A DNA stretch of 64,000 bases from Flavobacterium muglaense (lineage in GTDB: Bacteria; Bacteroidota; Bacteroidia; Flavobacteriales; Flavobacteriaceae): NCBI RefSeq assembly GCF_014305155.1, contig NZ_JACRUK010000001.1, positions 1-64,000 of the forward strand, read 5' to 3'. A model generated the notes under the pieces. The model was not told the DNA's origin. It was given only the letters and a program-made list of their open reading frames with translations, and did not search any database. Position numbers and translations under genes: made by a program. Positions 35,071 through 43,890 of this stretch are shown here, in pieces (the first letter of the stretch is position 1; each line of letters starts with the position of its first letter).

Positions 35071-35556
35071 TTATAGTTTTTTCAACATCCAAACCGGACA
35101 AGAAGTATGTCCCGTAGCTCCCATAGGACCATCAATGTATTCGAAACCTACTTTTTTATATAATTTTTGAGCATCTAGCATATAAGGCATTGTTTCTAGA
35201 TAACAGTTTTCAAAGCCCAACTCTTTGGCCGTTTGCAAACAAATAGTCATCATTTGACTACCAATACCTAAACCACGAGTTTCGGGAGCAAAATACATTT
35301 TTTGCAGCTCACAAATAGACGCTGCTTCGTTTTCTAGTGGTGCTACGCCCGCTACTCCTACTACGCGACCTTGACTTTCAACTACAAAATAAGCCGATTT
35401 TGGTTTGCTATATTCCTCATACATCAGGTCTAAATAGGGATCCGCATAAGCGGTTCCTACTTTTGGGATATTCAATTCATCAAAAACAGAGCGAATTAAT
35501 TGTGCAACTCCTTGATTGTCCTTTTTTTCTATTTTTCTAATGACCCAGTTTTCCAT
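35071..35556 (-). CDS. GNAT-family N-acetyltransferase
   Basis: 161 residues. The GNAT core reads VVGVAGVAPLENEAASICELQKMYFAPETRGLGIGSQMM, with the acetyl-CoA pyrophosphate loop RGLGIG, then ELGFENCYLETMPYMLDAQKLYKKVGFEYI. Substrate unknown. It follows prmC on the same strand only in map order: prmC lies downstream by 48 bases and may be co-transcribed with it. Confidence 0.88.
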   Translation of the reverse strand: MENWVIRKIEKKDNQGVAQLIRSVFDELNIPKVGTAYADPYLDLMYEEYSKPKSAYFVVESQGRVVGVAGVAPLENEAASICELQKMYFAPETRGLGIGSQMMTICLQTAKELGFENCYLETMPYMLDAQKLYKKVGFEYIDGPMGATGHTSCPVWMLKKL

Positions 35557-35661
35557 TATTGATAAACGCTATAATTATTAAAACACAAAAATAGAAATAC
35601 TTTATTGTTATTTAGACCTATTTTTAAACTAAATCATAAACTCAAAAATAACTACTTTTGT

Positions 35662-36708
35662 ATGGTGAAGAAAAATGAAACATACATCAAGCGTTGCATC
35701 GAATTAGCAAAAAACGGATTGGGAACTACGTATCCAAACCCGTTAGTAGGAAGCGTTATAGTCTATAACGACACCATTATTGGCGAAGGCTGGCATAAAA
35801 AAGCCGGACAACCACATGCCGAAGTAAATGCTGTCAATTCCGTTAAAGACAAATCGCTATTGCAAAAGGCTACTATATATGTAAGCCTAGAACCTTGCAG
35901 TCATTTTGGAAAAACACCACCTTGTTGCGATTTGATTATCCAAAATAAAATTCCAAATGTGGTAATAGGAACTGTTGATCCCAACGAAAAAGTGGCGGGT
36001 AACGGAATTAAAAAATTAATTGCCGCTGGAATCAACGTTACTGTAGGCGTTCTAGAAGCCGAGTGCAATGAGTTGAACAAGCGTTTTTTTACTTTTCATC
36101 AAAAGAAGAGGCCTTACATCATTTTAAAATGGGCCGAAACCCAAGACGGCTTCATAGCACCTACAACCAAATTAGAAAACAAACCCGTTTGGATTACCAA
36201 TACCTATTCACGTCAACTGGTGCATAAATGGAGAACTGAGGAGCAAGCTATTTTAGTAGGCACCCAAACTGCTATTGACGACAACCCAAAATTAGACGCT
36301 AGAGACTGGAGCGGACATAATCCGGTACGCATTATTATAGACCAAAACAGTCGCATACCACACAGCAATCATGTATTTGACAATCAAACAAAAACAATCA
36401 TTTTAACTAAAACTACAACCGCTATTTCTACAGAAAACTGTATCTTTGAATGTATTGATTTTAAGCAAAATATAGCTTTACAGGTAGTAAATGTGCTTTA
36501 TAAACACCAAATACAGTCGGTTATAATTGAAGGAGGCCGACAAACTTTACAGACTTTTATAGCCGAAGACCTATGGGACGAAGCAAGAGTTTTTAAGGGT
36601 GCTCCTTTTTTTCTATCAGGAACAAAAGCACCTCTATTAGAAAAAAAACAATTCGAAAAACACTCGATTGGCACCGATGAATTACTAATTTACAGCAACC
36701 ATGATTGA
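35662..36708 (+). CDS. ribD: bifunctional riboflavin deaminase/reductase
   Basis: 348 residues from MVKKNETYIKRCIELAKNGL; an in-frame start at 35605 would add 19 unlike residues. The cytidine-deaminase-like zinc site is HAEVNAV (52-58) with LEPCSHFGKTPPCCD (Cys79, Cys88). The reductase domain starts about 145 and has KWAETQDGF and VIIEGGRQTLQTF. It converts 2,5-diamino-6-ribosylaminopyrimidinone 5'-phosphate to the ribityl-aminouracil. TACTTTTG (35653-35660) directly before the ATG fits a -7 element, which would leave almost no leader. The next gene overlaps by 8 bases. Confidence 0.93.
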   Translation: MVKKNETYIKRCIELAKNGLGTTYPNPLVGSVIVYNDTIIGEGWHKKAGQPHAEVNAVNSVKDKSLLQKATIYVSLEPCSHFGKTPPCCDLIIQNKIPNVVIGTVDPNEKVAGNGIKKLIAAGINVTVGVLEAECNELNKRFFTFHQKKRPYIILKWAETQDGFIAPTTKLENKPVWITNTYSRQLVHKWRTEEQAILVGTQTAIDDNPKLDARDWSGHNPVRIIIDQNSRIPHSNHVFDNQTKTIILTKTTTAISTENCIFECIDFKQNIALQVVNVLYKHQIQSVIIEGGRQTLQTFIAEDLWDEARVFKGAPFFLSGTKAPLLEKKQFEKHSIGTDELLIYSNHD

Positions 36709-37303
36709 TACTATCATTTTTGATTTTGGCGATATTTTCATCAATCTCGACAAACAAGCTACAGTTGACGGCCTTAAAAATTTAGGGTTACAAGAATGGA
36801 ATAAAGAACTCCAGCAGCTGAACTTTTCATTTGAAAAAGGTGAAATATCCGAAGAGCAATTCCTAAACGGTATTCAAAAACAGATTCCCACTGCCAGTAT
36901 AAAAGAAATAAAAAAAGCTTGGAATGCAGTATTACTAGACTTCCCTCTCTATCGATTGGAATTTCTGCAATTGCTATCCAAAAAATACCGCTTATTTTTA
37001 TTGAGCAATACAGATGCCATACACATCAGCCGATTTGAACACAAAAGCGGGATTTCATTTTACAGTGATTTTTACCAATGTTTCGAAAAAGTGTACTTTT
37101 CATTTGAAATGGGTATGAGAAAACCAGATACCGCAATTTACCAGCAGCTTTTAAACAATCATGAATTGCAAGCCAAAACCACTTTGTTTGTAGATGATAA
37201 AAAAGAAAATACCGATGCCGCACTTTCCATCGGACTACAGGTTTGGAATCTGCAAGTAGGCCAAGAAGACGTCATTGATTTATTTACAAAAAACATCCTT
37301 TAA
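36701..37303 (+). CDS. HAD-IA family hydrolase (YihX-like)
   Basis: 200 residues. Motif I FDFGDIFIN has Asp8 as nucleophile but Gly at the usual second-Asp position, as in YihX-type proteins. Motif II is LLSNTDAIH. Motif III and IV are KPDTAIY and FVDDKKENTDAA. Probably a small-molecule phosphatase, substrate unknown; a role in dephosphorylating the RibD product is possible from the overlap with ribD but is inference. Confidence 0.87.
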   Translation: MIDTIIFDFGDIFINLDKQATVDGLKNLGLQEWNKELQQLNFSFEKGEISEEQFLNGIQKQIPTASIKEIKKAWNAVLLDFPLYRLEFLQLLSKKYRLFLLSNTDAIHISRFEHKSGISFYSDFYQCFEKVYFSFEMGMRKPDTAIYQQLLNNHELQAKTTLFVDDKKENTDAALSIGLQVWNLQVGQEDVIDLFTKNIL

Positions 37304-37312
37304 TTATCCCTT

Positions 37313-37945
37313 TTGGAAGAAAAAGACACCTATAATACTATTGAAACCGAACCTGATGAAATTTTATTCAAAGAGAAAAACAGTAAATTTTACGGTTATG
37401 CTTTTCCAATTGAATCAGAAGAAGAGGTAAAACCAATCATTGATGTACTTAGAAAAAAACATCCCAACGCAGGGCACTTCTGTTATGCCTATCAAATAGG
37501 TACTGATACACTAGCTTACAGAGCCAATGATGATGGCGAACCTAGCAACTCCGCAGGAATGCCTATTTATGGACAATTGCAATCCTTTGACGTTACAAAT
37601 ACATTGATTGTTGTGGTTCGATTATTTGGCGGGACTAAATTAGGTGTTGGTGGATTAATTTCGGCCTATAAAACTGTCGCACAGCTCACGCTTGCAAATT
37701 GTACAATTGTAGAAAAAACGATTAACATTCATTATGTCATTTCATTTGATTATCAAAACATGAATAAAGTGATGCGAGTGATTAAAGAAAAAAAACTCGG
37801 CATCGTTTTACAAGAAATGGAAATCAAAAAAGAAACAGGATTACCAATTGGTAAAATCGAAATAAAAACACGTAAAAAAAATGCCGAAACGATTTTCGAC
37901 ATTTTTAATTCTATTTATGAAATTGAGATTAAAATTAAAGAATAA
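37313..37945 (+). CDS. YigZ/IMPACT family protein
   Basis: 210 residues from a TTG start; no ATG gives the complete domain. IMPACT-family signature: NSKFYGYAFPI, then HPNAGHFCYAYQIG, RANDDGEPSNSAGMPI and LVVVRLFGGTKLGVGGL-like VVVRLFGGTKLGVGGLISAYK. The C-terminal domain is ferredoxin/EF-G-like. Its function is unknown; the eukaryotic homologue regulates translation. Ten bases after the HAD gene, so part of the ribD transcript. Confidence 0.88.
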   Translation: MEEKDTYNTIETEPDEILFKEKNSKFYGYAFPIESEEEVKPIIDVLRKKHPNAGHFCYAYQIGTDTLAYRANDDGEPSNSAGMPIYGQLQSFDVTNTLIVVVRLFGGTKLGVGGLISAYKTVAQLTLANCTIVEKTINIHYVISFDYQNMNKVMRVIKEKKLGIVLQEMEIKKETGLPIGKIEIKTRKKNAETIFDIFNSIYEIEIKIKE

Positions 37946-37967
37946 TTACTTTATTCCAGACTAAATC

Positions 37968-38369
37968 CTAAATACTCAAAAGTTTCTCTTTTACATAGTC
38001 AGGTGGTACCACAGGACGACTTGTTTTCATGTCTACAAAAACCAAAACTGAGTTGCCAATTGTTAATAACTCCGATTTTTCATTATAAATTTTGTAGTCA
38101 AATTCTATCTTAACACTAGTCTGACTTTTAAAAATAGTTTTAACTCTTAAAAGATCATCATATCTCGCCGGTTTTTTGTAATTTATGTTCAATGAAACCA
38201 CTGGAAGCATCACACCATTCTCTTCCATCCATTTGTAAGAAACCCCAAGGTTTCTAAGCCATTCCACCCGACCCATCTCAAAATACTGTGCATAATTACC
38301 GTGGTAAACCACACCCATTTGATCCGTTTCGGCGTATCTAACTCTTACTGAATATTCATGTTCTTTCAT
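37968..38369 (-). CDS. acyl-CoA thioesterase (YbgC/FadM-like hot-dog fold)
   Basis: 133 residues from MKEHEYSVRVRYAETDQMGV; an upstream in-frame start at 38408 adds 13 basic residues. The 4HBT signature YAETDQMGVVYHGNYAQYFE contains the catalytic Asp, followed by the hot-dog helix FEMGRVEWLRNLG. It hydrolyses acyl-CoA thioesters; chain-length preference is not visible. Convergent with the YigZ gene. Confidence 0.88.
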   Translation of the reverse strand: MKEHEYSVRVRYAETDQMGVVYHGNYAQYFEMGRVEWLRNLGVSYKWMEENGVMLPVVSLNINYKKPARYDDLLRVKTIFKSQTSVKIEFDYKIYNEKSELLTIGNSVLVFVDMKTSRPVVPPDYVKEKLLSI

Positions 38370-38564
38370 TATAAAATCTATTTTTTTTATTAATTTTTTA
38401 TGTCTCAATATCTACTTACAACAATATTTGTTTAAAATCAACCTCTAATTATTTTTTTTTACAGAAATTTGTTCACATATTTGTTACCCCGAAAAAAACC
38501 AAATATTATTTGATTTTATTCAACAAAATATCGATTACTAAATAAAATAATTTACACAGAATTT

Positions 38565-39992
38565 ATGAACAAGACTGCTCAATCAGTATGGGAAAACTGC
38601 TTGTCTTTTATCAAAGACAACATTCAAGACCAAGCATTCAAAACTTGGTTTGAACCGATCAAATCAGTTGAGCTTACCGATAATGCGTTATATATTCAAG
38701 TTCCTAGTAAATTTTTCTACGAATGGCTTGAAGAACACTATGTCAAATTATTAAAAGTGGCATTAACTAAAGAACTTGGTAAAAACGCAAAGTTACTTTA
38801 TAAAATCAAGATGGAAAACACTTATGGTAATAAACAACCGTTTACGGAACAATTACCTAGTGCTAATAGAGCACCAATGAAACCACAAAATGTGGACGCT
38901 CCTTTTAAAAACATCGATCCTGAATTAAAAAATCCATTTGTAATTCCGGGAATTAGAAATTTAAAAATCGAATCACAACTTAACGCTAATTATAGTTTTG
39001 ATAATTTCCTTGAAGGGGATTCAAATAGATTAGCGCGTTCTGCAGGTATGGCTGTTGCCAATAAACCTGGAGGAACATCTTTCAACCCCTTATTGATTTT
39101 TGGAGGTGTAGGACTAGGTAAAACACACTTAGCGCATGCCATAGGAGTTGAGATCAAAGACAAATATCCTGAAAAAACGGTTTTATATATTTCTGCCGAG
39201 ATTTTCACACAACAATACATTGACTCCGTAAAGAAAAACAATAGAAATGATTTCATTCACTTCTATCAATTAATTGATGTTTTAATTATTGACGACGTAC
39301 AATTCCTTTCGGGTAAATCAGGTACGCAAGATGTGTTTTTCCACATTTTTAACTATTTACACCAAAACGGAAAACAAGTAATCCTTACTTCGGATAAAGC
39401 GCCTGTTGATATGCAAGATATTGAGCAACGCTTATTATCTCGTTTTAAATGGGGATTATCTGCTGAGTTGCATCAACCAGACTACGAAACAAGAATTTCA
39501 ATCTTGAAAAACATCTTGTATCGTGATGGAGTTGATATGCCAGATGAAATCATTGAATATGTAGCACGCAACATTAAATCAAATGTTCGTGAACTTGAAG
39601 GAGCAATAATTTCCTTAATAGCACAATCTTCTTTCAATAAAAAAGAAGTGACTATTGACCTTGCTAAAAGTGTAGTGGAGAAATTTGTAAAGAACGTGAA
39701 ACGTGAAATTTCTATTGATTACATTCAAAAAATTGTTTCTGATTATTTCCAATTGGATTTAGAAACATTGCAATCAAAAACTAGAAAAAGACACGTAGTA
39801 CAAGCAAGACAATTAGCCATGTTTTTTGCGAAGAAATTCACAAAAGCTTCTTTGGCCAACATTGGCTCACAAATTGGAGATCGTGATCACGCTACCGTAT
39901 TACACGCTTGTAAAACCGTTGACAACTTAGTTGCTACTGACAAACAGTTCAAGAAATTTGTTGACGATATTCACAAAAAACTAACGTTATAA
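38565..39992 (+). CDS. dnaA: chromosomal replication initiator DnaA
   Basis: 475 residues. Domain I 1-85 (VWENCLSFIKDNIQDQAFKTWF), a short linker 86-135, AAA+ domain III with Walker A GGVGLGKTH (180-188) and Walker B IIDDVQF (241-247). Domain IV HTH ends with the DnaA-box-recognition signature IGDRDHATVLHACKTV. It binds DnaA boxes and opens the origin. The 195 bases upstream are AT-rich, with only one near-match box, TTGTTCACA (38469-38477). The phosphatase gene follows after 7 bases. Confidence 0.96.
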   Translation: MNKTAQSVWENCLSFIKDNIQDQAFKTWFEPIKSVELTDNALYIQVPSKFFYEWLEEHYVKLLKVALTKELGKNAKLLYKIKMENTYGNKQPFTEQLPSANRAPMKPQNVDAPFKNIDPELKNPFVIPGIRNLKIESQLNANYSFDNFLEGDSNRLARSAGMAVANKPGGTSFNPLLIFGGVGLGKTHLAHAIGVEIKDKYPEKTVLYISAEIFTQQYIDSVKKNNRNDFIHFYQLIDVLIIDDVQFLSGKSGTQDVFFHIFNYLHQNGKQVILTSDKAPVDMQDIEQRLLSRFKWGLSAELHQPDYETRISILKNILYRDGVDMPDEIIEYVARNIKSNVRELEGAIISLIAQSSFNKKEVTIDLAKSVVEKFVKNVKREISIDYIQKIVSDYFQLDLETLQSKTRKRHVVQARQLAMFFAKKFTKASLANIGSQIGDRDHATVLHACKTVDNLVATDKQFKKFVDDIHKKLTL

Positions 39993-39999
39993 AAATACC

Positions 40000-40467
40000 A
40001 TGCCCGTAAAAATTTTAATGGTATGTTTAGGCAACATTTGCCGTTCACCATTGGCAGAAGGCATTTTAGCTTCTAAACTTCCAAAACAAAAATTTACAGT
40101 AGATTCAGCAGGAACTGGTTCTTGGCACATAGGCCATGCACCAGATCCACGCTCTATCAAGACGGCCAAAAAAAACAAAATAGATATTTCAAAACAAAAA
40201 GGACGACAATTTAGCCCTGATGATTTTGAAAATTTCGATTATATCTATGCTATGGACAAGTCCAACTATGACGATCTAATTGACTTAGCTCCTACCCAAG
40301 AAGAAAAAAACAAAGTACAAATCATATTGAACGAATTGTACCCCAACGAAAATGTTGATGTTCCGGATCCTTATTATGGAATGCCAAACGGATTTGATAT
40401 GGTTTATAACATGCTAAATGAAGCATGTGATACGATTGCTAAAAAACTAAAAGAGAAACACTTGTAA
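40000..40467 (+). CDS. low molecular weight protein-tyrosine phosphatase
   Basis: 155 residues. The P-loop CLGNICR (Cys9 to Arg15) followed by SPLAEG, and the general-acid Asp in VPDPYYG. These cytosolic enzymes dephosphorylate tyrosine residues, often in exopolysaccharide regulation, though no BY-kinase is nearby. The start lies 7 bases after dnaA, so probably co-transcribed. Confidence 0.92.
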   Translation: MPVKILMVCLGNICRSPLAEGILASKLPKQKFTVDSAGTGSWHIGHAPDPRSIKTAKKNKIDISKQKGRQFSPDDFENFDYIYAMDKSNYDDLIDLAPTQEEKNKVQIILNELYPNENVDVPDPYYGMPNGFDMVYNMLNEACDTIAKKLKEKHL

Positions 40468-40562
40468 CGTTCGATTGTTTTTTCGATCCAAAACAAATTT
40501 CTTTATTTTTTAATGCTGTTCTTTGTGTTTTTATATTCGAATTAAACTTAAAAATACACACA

Positions 40563-41285
40563 ATGAAACCAAACGCTTTATTAGGAAAACTCTATTTAAT
40601 CCCAACTACAATGGGAGAATGTGACCCAATGGATGTTTTACCTCAAACCGTAAAAAGGACCATTGACTTTATAGATCATTACATTGTAGAAAACGACAAA
40701 ACGGCCCGAAAATCAATCAAAGAAGTTAATCCAGAGAAAAAACAATCTGAATTAGTTTTATATACATTGAACAAACGCACCGAGGTTAAAGAACACCTTG
40801 ATTTCATTAAACCATTACTAGAAGGCAAAAACATGGGATTAATGAGCGAAGCAGGCTGTCCTGGCGTTGCTGATCCTGGTGCTGTAATTGTAAAACTAGC
40901 GCACGAAAAAGGAATTCAAGTTATTCCTCTTGTAGGACCTTCTTCTATTTTACTAGCAATGATGGCCTCTGGAATGAATGGCCAAAGCTTTACTTTTCAT
41001 GGGTACCTCCCTATTGAAAAAGACGAAAAGAAAGCCAGTTTTAAAAGCCTGGAACGCATTTCATTTGAGAAAAATCAATCTCAAATTTTCATAGAAACAC
41101 CCTATCGCAACAATAAACTATTAGAAGATTTAATACAGACTCTAAATCCGGAAACGCATTTATGTATTGCCACTGATATTACATTGCCAACAGAATACAT
41201 TAAAACAAAGAAAATTGCAGCTTGGAAAAAAGAGACAATCGACTTGCATAAGCGCCCGACTATATTTATTATTCATAAAATGTAA
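40563..41285 (+). CDS. RsmI-like SAM-dependent methyltransferase (tetrapyrrole methylase fold)
   Basis: 240 residues. Tetrapyrrole-methylase fold: LYLIPTTMGECDPMDVLPQT at the start, then GLMSEAGCPGVADPGAVIV (the SDAGTPGISDPG motif of RsmI, with Glu and Cys changes), IQVIPLVGPSSILLAMMASG and FHGYLP. RsmI 2'-O-methylates C1402 of 16S rRNA. This form is more divergent than canonical RsmI, and Bacteroidota often encode both, so the target is uncertain. Confidence 0.85.
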   Translation: MKPNALLGKLYLIPTTMGECDPMDVLPQTVKRTIDFIDHYIVENDKTARKSIKEVNPEKKQSELVLYTLNKRTEVKEHLDFIKPLLEGKNMGLMSEAGCPGVADPGAVIVKLAHEKGIQVIPLVGPSSILLAMMASGMNGQSFTFHGYLPIEKDEKKASFKSLERISFEKNQSQIFIETPYRNNKLLEDLIQTLNPETHLCIATDITLPTEYIKTKKIAAWKKETIDLHKRPTIFIIHKM

Positions 41286-41350
41286 TTTTAAAACTACATT
41301 TAGAATATTTTATTATCTTTACTATATTAACTAAACTAAAACCTAGCAAG

Positions 41351-41494
41351 ATGAAAATAAACAACAGGGATCTTAAAATATTTGTATTAGGAATGGTTGC
41401 ATTGTTCGCTATTCAAACAGTTTACGACTGGAAACAAGTTAAAAAGGATATTACAACAGGGTTTCATGATGGATATAATTCGGGCAGTAAATAA
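41351..41494 (+). CDS. small membrane protein, 47 residues
   Basis: MKINNRDLKIFVLGMVALFA, then IQTVYDWKQVKKDITTGFHD and GYNSGSK. One TM helix (about 10-24) with a charged C-terminal tail. The ATG is preceded by AGCAAG, and the codon use matches the neighbours. Unrecognised, though short single-TM proteins of this shape are frequent in Flavobacteriaceae. A strong hairpin follows 32 bases after the stop. Confidence 0.55.
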   Translation: MKINNRDLKIFVLGMVALFAIQTVYDWKQVKKDITTGFHDGYNSGSK

Positions 41495-41526
41495 TTATAA
41501 AATAATTTCGAATTAGTTCGCACGCT

Positions 41527-41584
41527 AAATCTTTAAATCTAATTATAAAAGGCTATTTTTATAATTAGATTTAAAGATTTTTTT
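41527..41584 (+). terminator. 24-bp perfect hairpin abutting the aminotransferase start
   Basis: AAATCTTTAAATCTAATTAT and the next bases (41527-41550) pair perfectly with 41557-41580 around GGCTAT, followed by TTTT and then ATG at 41585. It fits an intrinsic terminator for the small gene upstream. Because it fills the leader of the next gene, it may also act on that gene's expression. Confidence 0.65.
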
Positions 41585-42712
41585 ATGAGTAAACTACCCA
41601 ACATAACAACAAGCATATTTACGGTGATGTCAAAAATGGCAGCCGAATATAATGCTATTAACCTTTCACAGGGTTTTCCTAATTTCCCGGTAGACCAAAA
41701 ACTGACGACTATTGTAGGGCAACTAGCTACGCAAAATAGTCATCAATACTTGCCAATGGCTGGTTATCCTCCTTTATTGAACAAGATTAGTTTATTAATT
41801 CAAAAATCGTACGGCCGGACTCCTTTGCCAGAAAACGAAATACTAGTAACTGCAGGTGCTACGCAAGGGATTTTTACGGCAATTCAAGCGCTAGTAGAAT
41901 CAAAAGATGAAGTAATTATCTTAGACCCTAGTTATGATTGTTACGAAGCTCCTGTTTTATTATGCAATGCTATTCCAGTGCGTGTTTCCCTCAACGATGA
42001 TTACACTCCAAACTGGAAAAAAATTGAACAAGCTTGTACTGCACAAACAAAAATGATCATCATCAACAACCCACATAATCCTACAGGAAAAACCTGGGAG
42101 TTATCGGATTTTGATGCACTTGAAAATATATTAGTTCAATTCCCAAACATTCTTGTGTTATCAGATGAAGTTTACGAATTCATCACATTCGAAAAAAAGC
42201 ATATATCTGCACACAGTAGAACAGCAATTCTAAACCGATGTATCATGGTATCTTCATTTGGCAAATCGTTCCATGTAACGGGTTGGAAAATTGGCTACCT
42301 CATTGCGCCAGAACATTTGATGATCGAAATTAAAAAAGTACATCAATTTCTAGTATTTAGTGTCAATAGCATTTGTCAAATTGCGATTAGTGAGTACTTA
42401 GACCTCGTATCAGTCGAAGAAATAAGTCAAATGTATATCGAAAAACGCAACTACTTTCGAAACTTATTAAAAGGGAGTCGGTTTGAACTCTTACCTTGCG
42501 AAGGAACCTATTTTCAAGTAGCTTCTTACGCTAGTATTTCAAATGAAAACGATGTAGATTTTTGCAAAAAATTAATTACAGACTACGGCGTTGCCGCCAT
42601 TCCCATCTCTACATTTTATGAAAACAAAAAAGACCATCAGCTCATACGCTTTTGCTTTGCAAAAGACGACATTACCTTAGCTGAAGCTGCAAAAAGATTG
42701 AGCAAGATCTAA
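41585..42712 (+). CDS. methionine aminotransferase-like PLP enzyme
   Basis: 375 residues, class I/II aminotransferase. NLSQGFPNFPVDQKL near the start is typical of YbdL / kynurenine-oxoglutarate-type enzymes. NPHNPTGK (162-169), SDEVYEFI (193-200) and the PLP lysine Lys227 in SSFGKSFHVTGWKIG are present. YbdL-type enzymes prefer methionine, histidine and aromatic amino acids. The ATG is five bases after a 24-bp hairpin, so no ribosome-binding site is visible in the usual place. Confidence 0.9.
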   Translation: MSKLPNITTSIFTVMSKMAAEYNAINLSQGFPNFPVDQKLTTIVGQLATQNSHQYLPMAGYPPLLNKISLLIQKSYGRTPLPENEILVTAGATQGIFTAIQALVESKDEVIILDPSYDCYEAPVLLCNAIPVRVSLNDDYTPNWKKIEQACTAQTKMIIINNPHNPTGKTWELSDFDALENILVQFPNILVLSDEVYEFITFEKKHISAHSRTAILNRCIMVSSFGKSFHVTGWKIGYLIAPEHLMIEIKKVHQFLVFSVNSICQIAISEYLDLVSVEEISQMYIEKRNYFRNLLKGSRFELLPCEGTYFQVASYASISNENDVDFCKKLITDYGVAAIPISTFYENKKDHQLIRFCFAKDDITLAEAAKRLSKI

Positions 42713-42718
42713 ATTATT

Positions 42719-42750
42719 TTTAATTTAGTATGCATGCATACTAAATTAAA
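42719..42750. promoter_or_regulatory. 32-bp perfect palindrome, possible operator
   Basis: TTTAATTTAGTATGCA is immediately followed by its exact complement with no spacer. The core is AGTATGCATGCATACT. TATATTTA, a near -7 element, lies at 42757-42764, which puts a -33 region inside the palindrome. It begins 7 bases after the aminotransferase stop and ends 29 bases before the next ATG. The absence of a loop is more typical of an operator than of a terminator. Confidence 0.55.
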
Positions 42751-42779
42751 TTTGTTATATTTACAATAAAAAACACATT

Positions 42780-43661
42780 ATGAGTTATACAGACAAGATG
42801 TTACGCGATGACGCACTAGTAGGCAAAGTAATAGTTGTAACCGGTGGAGGAAGCGGATTAGGAAAAGCGATGACTAAATATTTCTTAGAATTGGGAGCTA
42901 AAGTTGCCATTACCTCGAGAGATTTAGACAAACTAAAAAATACCGCATCAGAACTAGAAACAGAAACGGGAGGAACATGCTTGCCTTTGCAATGTGATGT
43001 ACGTCATTACGAGGAAGTAGAGAATATGTTGCAAGAAGTATTAAAAGCTTTTGGCAAAGTTGATGTACTGCTAAATAATGCTGCAGGAAACTTCATTTCT
43101 CCTACCGAAAGATTATCTGCAAATGCGTTTGACACTGTGATTGATATTGTTTTAAAAGGAACCAAAAACTGTACACTTGCTTTTGGGAAACATTGGATTG
43201 ATACTAAACAAACCACGTCGTCAATCTTAAACATTGTAACTACCTATGCTTGGACAGGATCGGCTTATGTTGTTCCAAGCGCAACTGCCAAAGCTGGAGT
43301 TCTTGCAATGACACGTAGTCTTGCTGTAGAATGGGCAAAATATGGCATTCGAACCAATGCAATAGCACCCGGACCATTCCCTACAAAGGGCGCTTGGGAT
43401 AGACTACTACCAGGAGATCTAGCCGAAAAGTTTGACATGGCCAAGAAAGTGCCTTTACAACGTGTGGGGGATCACCAAGAATTAGCCAATTTAGCTGCGT
43501 ATTTAGTCTCTGACTTTTCGGCTTATGTAAATGGCGAAGTGATTGTGATTGATGGAGGCGAATGGCTCAAAGGAGCTGGACAATTTAATTTACTAGAAGC
43601 CATTCCAGAAGAACTTTGGGACCAACTAGAAATGATGATAAAAGCAAAAAAGAAGAAATAA
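42780..43661 (+). CDS. 2,4-dienoyl-CoA reductase-like SDR oxidoreductase
   Basis: 293 residues. Rossmann TGGGSGLGKA, and NNAAGNF as in DECR-type enzymes. The usual active-site Tyr-x3-Lys is SATAKAG, so the Tyr is missing as in dienoyl-CoA reductases. LAPGPF-like AIAPGPFPTKGAW follows. DECRs reduce 2,4-dienoyl-CoA during oxidation of unsaturated fatty acids. An alternative is a peroxisomal-type trans-enoyl reductase-like SDR. Preceded by a 32-bp palindrome. Confidence 0.87.
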   Translation: MSYTDKMLRDDALVGKVIVVTGGGSGLGKAMTKYFLELGAKVAITSRDLDKLKNTASELETETGGTCLPLQCDVRHYEEVENMLQEVLKAFGKVDVLLNNAAGNFISPTERLSANAFDTVIDIVLKGTKNCTLAFGKHWIDTKQTTSSILNIVTTYAWTGSAYVVPSATAKAGVLAMTRSLAVEWAKYGIRTNAIAPGPFPTKGAWDRLLPGDLAEKFDMAKKVPLQRVGDHQELANLAAYLVSDFSAYVNGEVIVIDGGEWLKGAGQFNLLEAIPEELWDQLEMMIKAKKKK

Positions 43662-43684
43662 CAAATCACTAATTTGAAAAACTG

Positions 43685-43714
43685 GAGCGCTAATTGGTTA
43701 GCGCTCTCTTTTTT
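43685..43714 (+). terminator. terminator after the SDR gene
   Basis: GAGCGCTAA and TTAGCGCTC form a 9-bp stem with a TTGG loop, then TCTTTTTTTT. Confidence 0.85.
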
Positions 43715-43854
43715 TTGACGCTTATTCAAATTAGATCTAAAAAAAAAAGAAAAGAATAAGTGAGGTAAATTACAAATCCAAAAAACACCAAAAATAAGTA
43801 TATCAAATTAACAAGATTTCCAGCAAAAACAAAAACCGCTCGCAATTAAATTGC

Positions 43855-43862
43855 TATTTTTG
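43855..43862 (+). promoter_or_regulatory. candidate -7 element of the udk operon
   Basis: TATTTTTG matches TAnnTTTG and lies 28 bases before the udk ATG; no clear -33. Confidence 0.35.
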
Positions 43863-43890
43863 TTCCATAAATATATAACTCAACTATTTT

